A DNA stretch of 64,000 nt, taken from positions 248,001 through 312,000 of the forward strand of contig NZ_CP059187.1 in assembly GCF_014251375.1 (NCBI RefSeq), in the 5' to 3' direction. The stretch is from Blattabacterium cuenoti (GTDB taxonomy: Bacteria; Bacteroidota; Bacteroidia; Flavobacteriales; Blattabacteriaceae). This document shows positions 46,403 to 55,353 of this stretch, one piece after another. Position numbers and translations under genes: made by a program. How positions within the stretch are numbered: the first letter of the stretch is position 1; every line of letters starts with the position of its first letter. Below the pieces are notes generated by a model. The model was not told the DNA's origin and made no database searches. It worked only from the letters and a program-made list of their open reading frames with translations.

Positions 46403-46451
46403 TAAAATTAGTTTTAACTAACTTCTGTAAAAGTGTAAGATAGAAAATTTA

Positions 46452-47336
46452 ATGAATTATATTCAATCAATCCTATTAGGAATTATTGAAGGAATTACAG
46501 AGTTTTTTCCTATTTCTTCAACAGGACACATGATCATTGCCGCTTCTATAATGGGGATTTTGGAAAAAAAAATAACTAAATTATTTCTAGTAACTGTTCA
46601 GTTTGGAGCTGTTTTATCTGTATTTGTTTTATATAGGAAACAGTTTTTTTTTCAAAAATTGGATTTTTATCTAAAAATTTTAATAGCTAGTTTTCCCATA
46701 GGATTCTTTGGTTTATTACTAAGGAATCATAATTTGTTTTTAGAAAACATTCCAATAGTCGCCATATCCCTTCTGATCGGGGGGATAATTCTTCTAAAAG
46801 TAGAAAATTTTTATGAAAAAAAAACTCCTAATAATAGGAGTAGTCGGATCACTTATTCTAAAGCTTTCATAATTGGATTATGTCAATGTATGGCTCTTAT
46901 TCCAGGAGTATCTAGGAGTGCTGCAACGATAGTTGCTTGTATGTTACAAAATATTAATAGAAGAAAGTCTATTGAATTTTCTTTTTTTTTATCCGTCCCT
47001 GTTATTAGTATGGCAACATGTAAAAAATTATTTGACTCTTATTCTCAATTTTCTGATTTTCACTTTCCATTCTGGATTCCTAAATTTTATAGGTTTTTTA
47101 CAGGAAAACTTTTTTTGCAAGAAATCGGATTATTAGTTATTGGAAATCTAGTATCTTTTGTAACAGGAATGATAGCTATCAAATGTTTTATAACATATCT
47201 GAAAAAAAATAATTTTAAATTATTCGGATATTATAGAATAATTTTGGGGATTTTTTTTATCGTTATTCATTATTTGAACCCATTTGAAAAAAAAGATTTT
47301 TTAAAAATTTTTTCAGAATTTAGAAATGTAAAATGA
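46452..47336 (+). CDS. uppP: undecaprenyl-diphosphatase (BacA type)
   Basis: UppP, 294 residues, an inner-membrane phosphatase that recycles the undecaprenyl carrier for lipid II. The first catalytic motif is EGITEFFPISSTGHM at 13-27 (Glu-rich BacA motif) and the second is LIPGVSRSAATIVAC near 154-168. About eight hydrophobic segments are present. The family is usually about 265-275 residues; this one is slightly longer through a central loop. Confidence 0.93.
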   Translation: MNYIQSILLGIIEGITEFFPISSTGHMIIAASIMGILEKKITKLFLVTVQFGAVLSVFVLYRKQFFFQKLDFYLKILIASFPIGFFGLLLRNHNLFLENIPIVAISLLIGGIILLKVENFYEKKTPNNRSSRITYSKAFIIGLCQCMALIPGVSRSAATIVACMLQNINRRKSIEFSFFLSVPVISMATCKKLFDSYSQFSDFHFPFWIPKFYRFFTGKLFLQEIGLLVIGNLVSFVTGMIAIKCFITYLKKNNFKLFGYYRIILGIFFIVIHYLNPFEKKDFLKIFSEFRNVK

Positions 47337-47547
47337 TAGATAAATCGTGGGGGGACACTTCTTTTGAAACTTTAAAAAAATTCTTCAAAAATAAGTTTTT
47401 TTTTACAAAAATAGAAGTATTCATTGTTTTTTAGGGGTTTGTGTTCTTTAGATCCTTTTGCAATGCAAGAGGATATTTTTCTATTATTCTGAATAAGACT
47501 AAGGAACTAAAAGTTTCAAAGTAGATAAAGTAGATGGGGTGTTCATG
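47337..47547. other. 211-bp gap between convergent uppP and rpsP, no gene recognised
   Basis: No reading frame with family resemblance is seen on either strand. It contains a G-rich patch at 47350-47356, poly(T), and short frames ending quickly in stops. It is unusually long for a gap between gene 3' ends in this compact region. It may be gene debris or hold an untranslated RNA; I have no positive evidence for either. Confidence 0.5.
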
Positions 47548-47898
47548 TTATGATGGATGAACTTTATTATATTTTTTGTTCCATATTTGGAATTTCTTAT
47601 GTGCTTCTTCGTCAGTAAAAACACCTTTTTTCACTCCTTCTAATAAATGTTTTTTGAGTAATACGCCGTTTTTAGAAAAAATAGATTTTACCGTTTCTGT
47701 AGGTTGTGCCCCTTTCATCAACCATGAAACTGCATTTTGCATCTTTAATACTGTTGAAGGAGGATCCGTATGAGGATTATAAATTCCTAGTTTTTCTATA
47801 AATTTTCCGTCTCTTGGAGAACGAGAATCAGCGACAACTATATGATAAATAGGTTTATGTTTTTTACCAATTCTTTTTAAACGTATTTTAACAGACAT
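47548..47898 (-). CDS. rpsP: 30S ribosomal protein S16
   Basis: S16, 116 residues. The N-terminal core [36 protein letters not shown]-type sequence (residues 3-38) and IYNPHT are unmistakable. A C-terminal extension beyond the approximately 80-residue core (to about 116, ending [10 protein letters not shown]) is normal in Bacteroidota. No rimM or trmD follows on this strand. Confidence 0.96.
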   Translation of the reverse strand: MSVKIRLKRIGKKHKPIYHIVVADSRSPRDGKFIEKLGIYNPHTDPPSTVLKMQNAVSWLMKGAQPTETVKSIFSKNGVLLKKHLLEGVKKGVFTDEEAHKKFQIWNKKYNKVHPS

Positions 47899-48052
47899 AG
47901 TTTTGATTTTTAATCAAAATTATAGTTTTTTTATCATAAATATTCTTTTCCAAACAAAATACATCTATCTATCTGATTCTCTTTTATTCAAAAAAAATTA
48001 TTATAATGTTTTTGAAAAAAAATGGTATATTATATTTACATTTTTCATATTT

Positions 48053-48123
48053 AGACCCGTTGTGTAACGGTAGCACAGCAGATTTTGGTTCTGTTAGTTG
48101 GGGTTCGAGTCCCTACGGGTCTG
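48053..48123 (+). tRNA. tRNA-Gln (anticodon UUG)
   Basis: The acceptor arms AGACCCG (48053-48059) and CGGGTCT (48116-48122) pair over 7 bp with discriminator G. The anticodon stem GCAGA/TCTGT encloses the loop TTTTGGT with anticodon TTG, reading CAA/CAG. The T arm has GGTTCGAGTCC. CCA is not encoded. The following symporter start is 64 bp downstream. Confidence 0.93.
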
Positions 48124-48186
48124 TTGCTGTGTTTTTTTTTTATAAGAAAAAACATACTTTTTCTGAGATATGTTGAATTTTACAAA

Positions 48187-49590
48187 ATGAGTATTGGAAT
48201 GAAAGTAAAAAAAGAAAAGATTTTACTAATAGCATTTTTCAGTGTTTTAGTATATGTTTTTATACATTTATTGAAATCCTTTTTGGAATTGGATAAATTT
48301 ACTCTTTGCATATTAAGATATTTTGTCATATCTCTTTTTATGTTGTATGCTTTTCTGAAAAAGGACTTAACGACTTGGATTTTGTTATCCATCATTATAG
48401 GAATAGAAGTTGGAATAGATTTTCCAAAAATAGCTGTAGAACTGAGATTTTTGTCTCAAATTTTTTTGAGGATGATCAAAACAATTATAGCCCCAATTTT
48501 ATTTTCAACTTTAGTAGTTGGAATAGCAAGTCATTCAAATATTAAACAATTAGGAAGTATGGGATGGAAATCCCTTCTTTATTTCGAAATAGTTACAACT
48601 CTTGCATTATTTATTGGTCTTATTGCAATTAATGTCTCTCAAGCTGGAGTAGGAATTGTAATTCCATCAGGAATCACTGAACAACAATTGCCTAAAGTAG
48701 AAAGTAAAACGTGGCAGGAGACTATTCTTCATGTGTTTCCAGAAAATTTTATTAAATCAATATATCATGGAGATGTATTGCCTATTGTAGTGTTTTCCGT
48801 CATATTTGGAATCTCTATGGTTTTCTTGGATGAAAAAAAACGGACCCCGATATTACTCTTTGCAGAGAGTCTTTCTGAAATCATGTTTAAATTTACTAAG
48901 ATTATTATGTATTTTGCCCCTATAGGAGTAGGATCTGCTATTGCTTATACAGTGGGACATATGGGATTGGATATATTATATAATCTTTTTCAATTATTAT
49001 TAACACTTTATATAGCTTTATTTATTTTTTTGATGTTTGTTTTATTTCCCATTCTTTTATGGATCAAAGTTCCTTTAAGAGGGTTCATTAAAGCATTAAC
49101 TGAACCTGTATCACTAGCATTTGCGACTACAAGTTCAGAATCCGCTTTACCTCTTCTTATGGAAAATTTAGAAAAATTAGGTGTTCCAAGAAAAATTATT
49201 GCTTTTGTTATTCCTACAGGATATAGTTTTAATTTAGATGGAACGACTCTTTATCTCTCTTTAGCGACTGTATTTGTAGCACAAGCTTCTGGAATTCCTT
49301 TAAGTTTTGGTAAGCAAATAATTATAGGATTAACGTTAATTTTAACGAGTAAAGGTGTTGCGGGAGTTCCTAGAGCGTCTTTAGTCATTTTATTAGCAAC
49401 TGTTGCATCTTTTGGATTGCCTACTTGGCCTATTTTAGCGATTATAGGAATAGATGAATTAATGGATATGGCTAGAACAACCGTAAATGTTATAGGAAAT
49501 GGATTGGCGAGTTGTGTAATCGCTCGTTCAGAAGGAGAATTAGACGATAAAAAAATGTTAGATTATATAAAAAAACGTGATAAAGATTGA
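48187..49590 (+). CDS. dicarboxylate/amino acid:cation symporter (DAACS family, GltP-like)
   Basis: This 467-residue transporter imports acidic amino acids or C4 dicarboxylates with H+ or Na+. The serine-rich hairpin and transport motif ATTSSESALPLL, the TM7 segment SFNLDGTTLYLSLATVFVAQA and the late GVPRASLVILLATV are clear. I chose the ATG at 48187; an earlier in-frame GTG at 48085 lies inside the tRNA-Gln gene. Another ATG is at 48199. Substrate could be glutamate, aspartate or succinate-type acids and cannot be fixed from sequence. Confidence 0.9.
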   Translation: MSIGMKVKKEKILLIAFFSVLVYVFIHLLKSFLELDKFTLCILRYFVISLFMLYAFLKKDLTTWILLSIIIGIEVGIDFPKIAVELRFLSQIFLRMIKTIIAPILFSTLVVGIASHSNIKQLGSMGWKSLLYFEIVTTLALFIGLIAINVSQAGVGIVIPSGITEQQLPKVESKTWQETILHVFPENFIKSIYHGDVLPIVVFSVIFGISMVFLDEKKRTPILLFAESLSEIMFKFTKIIMYFAPIGVGSAIAYTVGHMGLDILYNLFQLLLTLYIALFIFLMFVLFPILLWIKVPLRGFIKALTEPVSLAFATTSSESALPLLMENLEKLGVPRKIIAFVIPTGYSFNLDGTTLYLSLATVFVAQASGIPLSFGKQIIIGLTLILTSKGVAGVPRASLVILLATVASFGLPTWPILAIIGIDELMDMARTTVNVIGNGLASCVIARSEGELDDKKMLDYIKKRDKD

Positions 49591-49618
49591 ATCTCGTTTT
49601 TAATTCATAATTTTTGTT

Positions 49619-50680
49619 TTGGATCAGTTTTTTTATTATAGGAAAAAGAAATATTCTATAAATTCAAATGGAGTCTTCACAAAAAAAAGTTTTTCCAATA
49701 TTGCTTTAATAAAATATTGGGGAAAACAAAAGAATAGAATTCAAATTCCATTGAATTCGTCTATCAGTTATTCCCTTGAAAACGTTTACACGGTAACACG
49801 ATTGATTTACCATCTTAAAGAAAAAAAAAGAAATTTCTCTGTAAGAGTTTTTCTTTCTGGAAAAGAAAAAACTAGTTTTATTCCAAAAATTTTAGAATTT
49901 TTTCATAGAATTTCATTTTATTGTTCTTATTTACGAGATTTTAATTTTGTTATAGAAACAGAAAATACTTTTCCACACAGTAGTGGAATTGCTTCTTCTG
50001 CTTCCTCTATGAGTTCTTTAGCTTTATGTATCATGGAAATAGAAAAAAAATTAGTTCCTTCTTTGAAGGAAGATTTTTTTTTTAAAAAAGCTTCTTTTTT
50101 AGCTAGATTAGGATCCGGTAGTGCTTGTAGATCTATTTATCCTGGACTTGTAGTTTGGGGGGGGCATAAATCTATAAAAGGAAGTAATAATCTTTATGCG
50201 ATCCCCTATCCCTATCAAGTACATCCCATTTTTACAAAAATGGGAGATACTATTTTAGTAATAGATGAAACCCCTAAACAAATATCTAGTTCAAAAGGAC
50301 ATCAATTAATGAATTGTAATCCCTATGCTAAAGAGAGATTTAAATGTGCTAATAAAAACATGGATAGACTAATCTCTATCCTAAAAAGAGGAGATTTACA
50401 AGATTTTGGAGAATTAATAGAACATGAAGCTTTGAGCCTTCATGCCATGATTATGACCTCATCCCCCTATTTTTTATGTATGAAACCAAATACACTGAAC
50501 GTTCTTGATAAAGTTTGGGATTTTAGAAAACAAAGCAGAAAAAACATTTATTTTACACTAGATGCAGGCGCCAACGTTCATCTTTTGTATCCTCTTCAAG
50601 AGAAAAAATTTATCATGAAATTGATCAATAACGATCTTTCTTCTTACTGTAAAAAAATTATAGAAAGTTTTTGTATTTAA
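49619..50680 (+). CDS. mvaD: diphosphomevalonate decarboxylase
   Basis: This 353-residue GHMP-family enzyme makes isopentenyl diphosphate from mevalonate diphosphate. Features are SNIALIKYWGKQ (about 26-37), the ATP loop PHSSGIASSASSMSSLAL (about 119-136), RLGSGSACRS (about 163-172) and the catalytic-Asp segment TLDAGANVHLLYP (about 315-327). No in-frame ATG precedes these motifs, so TTG at 49619 is the likely start. The protein shows isoprenoids come from the mevalonate pathway here and supply the undecaprenyl carrier. Confidence 0.91.
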   Translation: MDQFFYYRKKKYSINSNGVFTKKSFSNIALIKYWGKQKNRIQIPLNSSISYSLENVYTVTRLIYHLKEKKRNFSVRVFLSGKEKTSFIPKILEFFHRISFYCSYLRDFNFVIETENTFPHSSGIASSASSMSSLALCIMEIEKKLVPSLKEDFFFKKASFLARLGSGSACRSIYPGLVVWGGHKSIKGSNNLYAIPYPYQVHPIFTKMGDTILVIDETPKQISSSKGHQLMNCNPYAKERFKCANKNMDRLISILKRGDLQDFGELIEHEALSLHAMIMTSSPYFLCMKPNTLNVLDKVWDFRKQSRKNIYFTLDAGANVHLLYPLQEKKFIMKLINNDLSSYCKKIIESFCI

Positions 50681-50715
50681 TATGTAAAATCATTAATTTT
50701 TATTAATTTTAGAAG

Positions 50716-50731
50716 AATGATCATGATCATT
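50716..50731. repeat. 16-bp perfect palindrome upstream of tRNA-His
   Basis: The sequence AATGATCATGATCATT is its own reverse complement. It lies 35 bp after the mvaD stop and 16 bp before tRNA-His. No T-run follows, so it is a weak terminator candidate; a protein-binding site is possible. Confidence 0.6.
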
Positions 50732-50747
50732 TACGATCAAAATGAAT

Positions 50748-50823
50748 GGTGGGTGTAGCTCAGTTGGGTTAGAGCATCAGATTGTGGTTCTGAGGGTCGC
50801 CGGTTCGAATCCGGTCGTCCACC
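50748..50823 (+). tRNA. tRNA-His (anticodon GUG)
   Basis: Acceptor arms GTGGGTG (50749-50755) and CGTCCAC (50816-50822) pair over 7 bp with one or two wobbles; the extra G at 50748 pairs with C at 50823, the G-1:C73 identity pair of tRNA-His encoded in DNA. The anticodon loop TTGTGGT gives GTG. The T arm is GCCGGTTCGAATCCGGT. CCA is not fully encoded. It ends 5 bp before the stop of the convergent aminotransferase gene. Confidence 0.95.
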
Positions 50824-50828
50824 CAAAA

Positions 50829-52022
50829 TTATTTTTTTAATGCTTGTTTGATTCTTGTAAAAGCCTTTATTATTTGATCCTCTGTGGAAGCATAAGAAAT
50901 ACGTAAACTTTCATTATCCCCAAAAGCGCTTCCGCTAACAGTAGCAACTTGAGCTTTTACAAGTAAAAATTCAGATAGTTCATCGGAATTATGAATCTTT
51001 TCTCCATTAAATTTCTTACCAAAAAGCTCTGATACATTTGGAAAAACATAAAACGCCCCATCTGGTTGATAGACTTGAAAACCAGGAATTTCTTTCATCA
51101 TATCCAAAACTAAATTTCTTCTTTTTTTAAATTCCTGTATCATATATTCAATTTTATTTGGTAAAGCTTGTAATGCAGAAATAGCAGCACGTTGTGCAAT
51201 AGAATTCGCACAAGATGTTGTTTGTCCCTGTATTTTCTCACAAGACTTTGCAATCCATTCTGGTGCACCAACATATCCAATTCTCCATCCAGTCATAGAA
51301 AAAGCTTTAGATAATCCGTTAAGTGTAATAACTTGATGATGTAGATCAGGAAATACACCTATACTGGTATGTTTTACAGAGTAACAAATGTGTTCATAAA
51401 TCTCATCAGAAAGAATGATTATTTCTGAATGTTTCTTAAAAACTTCTACTAAATTTTCTAATTCTTCATAGGAATAAACACTTCCTGTAGGATTGCTGGG
51501 AGTACTAAAAATAAATAATTTTGTTTTATTTGTAATAGCTTTTTCTAATTGTTTCGGATTAATTTTAAAATTTTTTTCCATAGTTGTTGGGATGATGATA
51601 GGAGAAGCTTCACACAATTTTACCATTTGATAATAACTCACCCAATATGGAGCGGGAATAATGACTTCATCATCTCTATTAAGTAAAGATAAAAGAACAT
51701 TGATAATAGATTGTTTTCCACCAGTAGAAACAATAATTTGAGACGTTGAATATTTCAATCCATTATCACGTAAGAACTTTTTACAGATTATTTCTCTAAG
51801 TTCTAAGTATCCAGATACAGGAGTGTAATAATGATATCCTTCATCAATAGCCTTTTTTGCAGCTTCTAAAATAAAATCAGGGGGTAAAAAGTTTGGTTCT
51901 CCCAAACTTAAGTTAATAATGTCGTATCCTTTTTTTTTTAATTCTCTAGCTTTCCCAGACATTGCTAAAGTTTGCGAATAAGATATATTTTGTAAACGAC
52001 TGGATAAGAATCTATTTTTCAT
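50829..52022 (-). CDS. class I pyridoxal-phosphate aminotransferase, aspartate type
   Basis: This 397-residue aminotransferase resembles AspC/AAT enzymes of the Igamma group. The PLP lysine is in LNGLSKAFSMTGWRIGY near 230-246; other signatures are SLGEPNF, YSTPSNPTG-type STPSNPTGSVYS and the late FPNVSEL and SLRISYAST. It probably makes aspartate and can serve aromatic amino acids or the DAP pathway too. Substrate breadth cannot be read from sequence alone. Confidence 0.88.
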   Translation of the reverse strand: MKNRFLSSRLQNISYSQTLAMSGKARELKKKGYDIINLSLGEPNFLPPDFILEAAKKAIDEGYHYYTPVSGYLELREIICKKFLRDNGLKYSTSQIIVSTGGKQSIINVLLSLLNRDDEVIIPAPYWVSYYQMVKLCEASPIIIPTTMEKNFKINPKQLEKAITNKTKLFIFSTPSNPTGSVYSYEELENLVEVFKKHSEIIILSDEIYEHICYSVKHTSIGVFPDLHHQVITLNGLSKAFSMTGWRIGYVGAPEWIAKSCEKIQGQTTSCANSIAQRAAISALQALPNKIEYMIQEFKKRRNLVLDMMKEIPGFQVYQPDGAFYVFPNVSELFGKKFNGEKIHNSDELSEFLLVKAQVATVSGSAFGDNESLRISYASTEDQIIKAFTRIKQALKK

Positions 52023-52119
52023 AGAGAGAAAAGATTTGAAATGATTACAAATCTAAATAAATAAATTTGATCGGATTATATATTTATCTTGACTTATTTG
52101 GATACAAAATTTTATAATC

Positions 52120-52740
52120 ATGGAATTGGTACAAAAATATTTTCCATATCTATCAGATAAACAAATTGATCAATTATCATCTTTAAAAGAATTATACGCA
52201 TACTGGAATGCTTATGTAAATATTATTTCTAAAAAAACATTTTCCGATTTTTATCAAAAACATGTTCTTTTTTGTTTAGGAATCGCTAAAGTATTTTCTT
52301 TTTTTACTGGATCACGTGTTATGGACTTGGGGACTGGAGGGGGATTTCCAGGGATTCCTCTATCCATAGTTTTTCCTCAAGCAGAATTTATATTAGTTGA
52401 TTCTATTAGTAAAAAAATAAAAGTTGTAGAAAAAATTATAAAAAGTTTGCATTTAAAAAATGCACATGCTATTTGTATACGTGCAGAAAAATTAGAAAAT
52501 AGATTTGATTTTTTTGTGAGTAGAGCTGTCGCAAAAACATCAAAAATACATAATTGGATAAAAAATAAATATAGATATAAATCTAACTCAAAAATTCAAA
52601 ATGGATCCTTATATTTAAAAGGAGGAGAACTTTCTAAAGAATTAAAAGAATTTCCTCATGCTATACAATACCCTCTGTATGATTTCTTTCAAGAACCATT
52701 TTTTATCACAAAAAAAGTGATTTGGATTTCAAATCTATAA
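52120..52740 (+). CDS. rsmG: 16S rRNA (guanine(527)-N(7))-methyltransferase
   Basis: RsmG (GidB), 206 residues, methylates G527 of 16S rRNA. The SAM loop DLGTGGGFPGIPLSI (about 69-83) is intact, as are LVDSISKKIKVV and FDFFVSRAVA. It stands divergent from the aminotransferase gene and is followed at 30 bp by the amidohydrolase gene, with which it may share a transcript. Confidence 0.94.
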   Translation: MELVQKYFPYLSDKQIDQLSSLKELYAYWNAYVNIISKKTFSDFYQKHVLFCLGIAKVFSFFTGSRVMDLGTGGGFPGIPLSIVFPQAEFILVDSISKKIKVVEKIIKSLHLKNAHAICIRAEKLENRFDFFVSRAVAKTSKIHNWIKNKYRYKSNSKIQNGSLYLKGGELSKELKEFPHAIQYPLYDFFQEPFFITKKVIWISNL

Positions 52741-52770
52741 AATTAATTATCTGTATAAAAACAAATCAAT

Positions 52771-53745
52771 ATGAACCCTAAAAAAATTTTTATAGAAAAA
52801 ATAAAACAAAAAGGAGGATGGGTAAATGCTCATGCTCATTTAGATAGAGCTTATACTTTAACAAAAAAAAATTTTCAATATTCTTACTCTTCTCTTGAAA
52901 AAAAATGGTATTTGGTTGATGAAATGAAACGTTTAGCGACAGAAGAAGACATTTATATTCGTATGGAAAAAGCTTTGGAATACTTCTTAAAACAAGGAAC
53001 ACAAGCTTTGTGTACTTTTATTGATGTGGATGAAATTATAGAAGACAGAGCCTTAAAAGCTGCCAAAAAGTTGATAAAAAATTATGGAAATTCTATACAA
53101 ATTCGTTTTGCTAATCAAGTACTTAAAGGAGTATTGGAGAAAAAATCCAAGTATTGGTTTGATCAATCAATAGAATTTGTGGATATTGTTGGAGGATTAC
53201 CCGCTAAAGATTCTGGTAGAGAAGACGAACATCTTGATATTTTACTGAAGACAGCTAAAAAAAATGGGAAATTAGTACATGTTCATGTAGATCAATTTAA
53301 TACTAGTGAAGAAAAAGAAACTGAAAAACTCGCAAAAAAAACAATTGAATATGGAATGCAAGGGAAAGTAGTGGCTATTCATAGTATTTCTTTAGCAGCG
53401 CATACTCTAAAATATCGTTATAAAATATACAAATTAATGAAAGAAGCGAATTTAATGGTAATATCTTGCCCTATTGCTTGGATTGATCACACTAGAAGTG
53501 AACGGTTAACCCCTACTCATAATTCTATCACTCCAGTAGATGAAATGGTTCCTGAAGGAATCACAGTTGCTTTTGGAACAGATAATATCTGTGATATATA
53601 CAAACCTTTTTCTGATGGAAATCTTTGGATAGAATTACGTGTGATGTTAGAAGCTTGTCATTATTATGACATAGATCATTTGGTTCAAATTGCTACAGAA
53701 AACGGTTTAAGAGTATTAGGATTAGAAAAAAAAAAGGGCAAGTAA
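52771..53745 (+). CDS. amidohydrolase-superfamily protein, cytosine deaminase-like
   Basis: This 324-residue protein belongs to the amidohydrolase superfamily with a TIM-barrel metal site. Putative ligands are H21 and H23 (NAHAHLD), H172 (HVHVDQ), H204 (AIHSIS) and D271 (GTDNICD). Arrangement is closest to the CodA/AtzC group. The catalytic Glu that in cytosine deaminase follows the third His by three residues is Gln (Q175), so I would not call it a cytosine deaminase. A role in nitrogen salvage is speculation. It is convergent with lysS, ending 1 bp before its stop. Confidence 0.78.
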   Translation: MNPKKIFIEKIKQKGGWVNAHAHLDRAYTLTKKNFQYSYSSLEKKWYLVDEMKRLATEEDIYIRMEKALEYFLKQGTQALCTFIDVDEIIEDRALKAAKKLIKNYGNSIQIRFANQVLKGVLEKKSKYWFDQSIEFVDIVGGLPAKDSGREDEHLDILLKTAKKNGKLVHVHVDQFNTSEEKETEKLAKKTIEYGMQGKVVAIHSISLAAHTLKYRYKIYKLMKEANLMVISCPIAWIDHTRSERLTPTHNSITPVDEMVPEGITVAFGTDNICDIYKPFSDGNLWIELRVMLEACHYYDIDHLVQIATENGLRVLGLEKKKGK

Positions 53746-53746
53746 A

Positions 53747-55240
53747 TTATTTTTTTGGTTCGGGACGCATTTGAGGAAAAAATAATACTTCTTGAATAGA
53801 ATTTTGTTTTGTAAGTAACATTACCAGTCTGTCTACTCCAATTCCAATTCCTGCAGTGGGAGGCATTCCAAATTCCAAAGCACGTATAAAATCTTTATCA
53901 AGAAACATAGATTCATCTTTATTTTTTTCAGAAAATTTGATTTGTTCTCGAAAACGGGCCAGTTGGTCTATGGGATCATTAAGTTCTGAATAAGAATTAG
54001 CAATTTCTTGTCCATTAATAATAAGTTCAAAACGTTCTGACAAATTTTTTTTCCGTCTATGTCTTTTAGTTAAAGGACTCATTTCTAAAGGAAAATCGAT
54101 AATAAATGTCGGATTGATGTAATGTTTTTCGCATTTTTCTTCAAAAATAGTTTCAATCAATTTTGCTTTACTCATTTTTGAGTTTTCCTCTATTTGCAAT
54201 TTGTTGCAAACTTTTCTTAATTCATCCTCTTCCATCTCTTTCAGATCAAATCCAGTATGTTTTTTAATAGCGTCCAATATGGGGATTCTTGGAAATGATT
54301 TTTGAAAACTAATATTAATGTCTTTTTTTTTTTGCACTTTATTGGAAATACACTTGATCAATTCTTCTGTCAATTTCATCATCCAATAATAATCTTTATA
54401 AGCTACATAAAGTTCTAAAACAGTAAATTCAGGATTATGAATTTTATCCATTCCTTCATTTCTGAAATTTTTAGAAAATTCATAGACACCGTGAAATCCA
54501 CCAATGATAAGTCTTTTTAAATACAGTTCATTAGCAATACGTAAATACAATGGAATTCCAAGTGAATTATGATAGGTTACAAAAGGACGAGCGACAGCTC
54601 CTCCAGGAATGGATTGTAAAGTAGGAGTATCCACTTCTATATATCCTTTTTTATCTAGAAAGTTTCTCATTTCCCGTATGATACAAGTTCTTTTAAAAAA
54701 AATTTCTTTAACCTGATCATTCACAATAAGATCGACATAACGCATACGATAACGTTGTTCCGGATTGGAAAAAGCATCATGTATTTTTTTCTTCTGATCC
54801 ACTTTAACTTGTGGCAATGGACGCAAAGATTTAGATAGTAAAGTTAATTTCTGAACATGAATTGTCATTTCATCCATTTTTGTTTTAAATAAAAATCCTT
54901 TTACTCCAATAATATCTCCTATATCTAGAAGTTTTTTTAAAAAAATGTCGTAAGAATCCTCCTTACCCATTTTTTCTGAGTCAAAGTTATTTTTAGTAAA
55001 ATAAATTTGTATCCGACCTGTATGATCTTTAATCTCTCCAAAAGAAGCTTTTCCTAAAATCCGTAAACGGATTAAGCGTCCTGCAATACTTATTGTTTCT
55101 TTTTCGACAAATTTTTTTTGTATACTAACAATAGTAGTTGTAATGCAATATTCTTCTGATGGATAAGGGTTGATCCCTAATAATTTGAGTCTCTCTAATT
55201 TTTTTCTACGTATAATTTGTTGTTCTGATAAATGAAGCAT
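53747..55240 (-). CDS. lysS: lysyl-tRNA synthetase, class II
   Basis: LysRS, 497 residues. The N-terminal OB fold (about 45-150) binds the anticodon. Motif 2 is FRNEGMDKIHNPEFT near 262-276 and motif 3 is GMPPTAGIGIGVDRLVMLL near 455-473. It is somewhat enlarged by an insert of about 20 residues near 320-345. Bacteroidota versions often carry a longer C-terminal domain; this one is close to the minimal length. Confidence 0.95.
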   Translation of the reverse strand: MLHLSEQQIIRRKKLERLKLLGINPYPSEEYCITTTIVSIQKKFVEKETISIAGRLIRLRILGKASFGEIKDHTGRIQIYFTKNNFDSEKMGKEDSYDIFLKKLLDIGDIIGVKGFLFKTKMDEMTIHVQKLTLLSKSLRPLPQVKVDQKKKIHDAFSNPEQRYRMRYVDLIVNDQVKEIFFKRTCIIREMRNFLDKKGYIEVDTPTLQSIPGGAVARPFVTYHNSLGIPLYLRIANELYLKRLIIGGFHGVYEFSKNFRNEGMDKIHNPEFTVLELYVAYKDYYWMMKLTEELIKCISNKVQKKKDINISFQKSFPRIPILDAIKKHTGFDLKEMEEDELRKVCNKLQIEENSKMSKAKLIETIFEEKCEKHYINPTFIIDFPLEMSPLTKRHRRKKNLSERFELIINGQEIANSYSELNDPIDQLARFREQIKFSEKNKDESMFLDKDFIRALEFGMPPTAGIGIGVDRLVMLLTKQNSIQEVLFFPQMRPEPKK

Positions 55241-55353
55241 AGAAATATCCTTGAATTTTTCATGAAGAAAACCGCTTTTTACGAAAGGTACATTTGTTTT
55301 TTTTATTATATTAAATTTTTAAAAAATTTCAATCTAATAAAAAATAAAAAATT

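Noticed and set aside
46407-46420. Hairpin TTAGTT/AACTAA after gyrB as a terminator
   Set aside because: Six A/T-rich pairs and no T-run.
47380-47547. Remnant rimM gene after rpsP
   Set aside because: Translations in both strands gave only short frames with no RimM-like motif.
48012-48036. TTGAAA and TATATT boxes ahead of tRNA-Gln as a promoter
   Set aside because: Spacing is about 13 bases, not near 17, and such boxes arise by chance in A/T-rich DNA.
48085-48186. N-terminal extension of the symporter beginning at GTG
   Set aside because: It starts within the tRNA-Gln gene, and the ATG at 48187 gives a normal protein.
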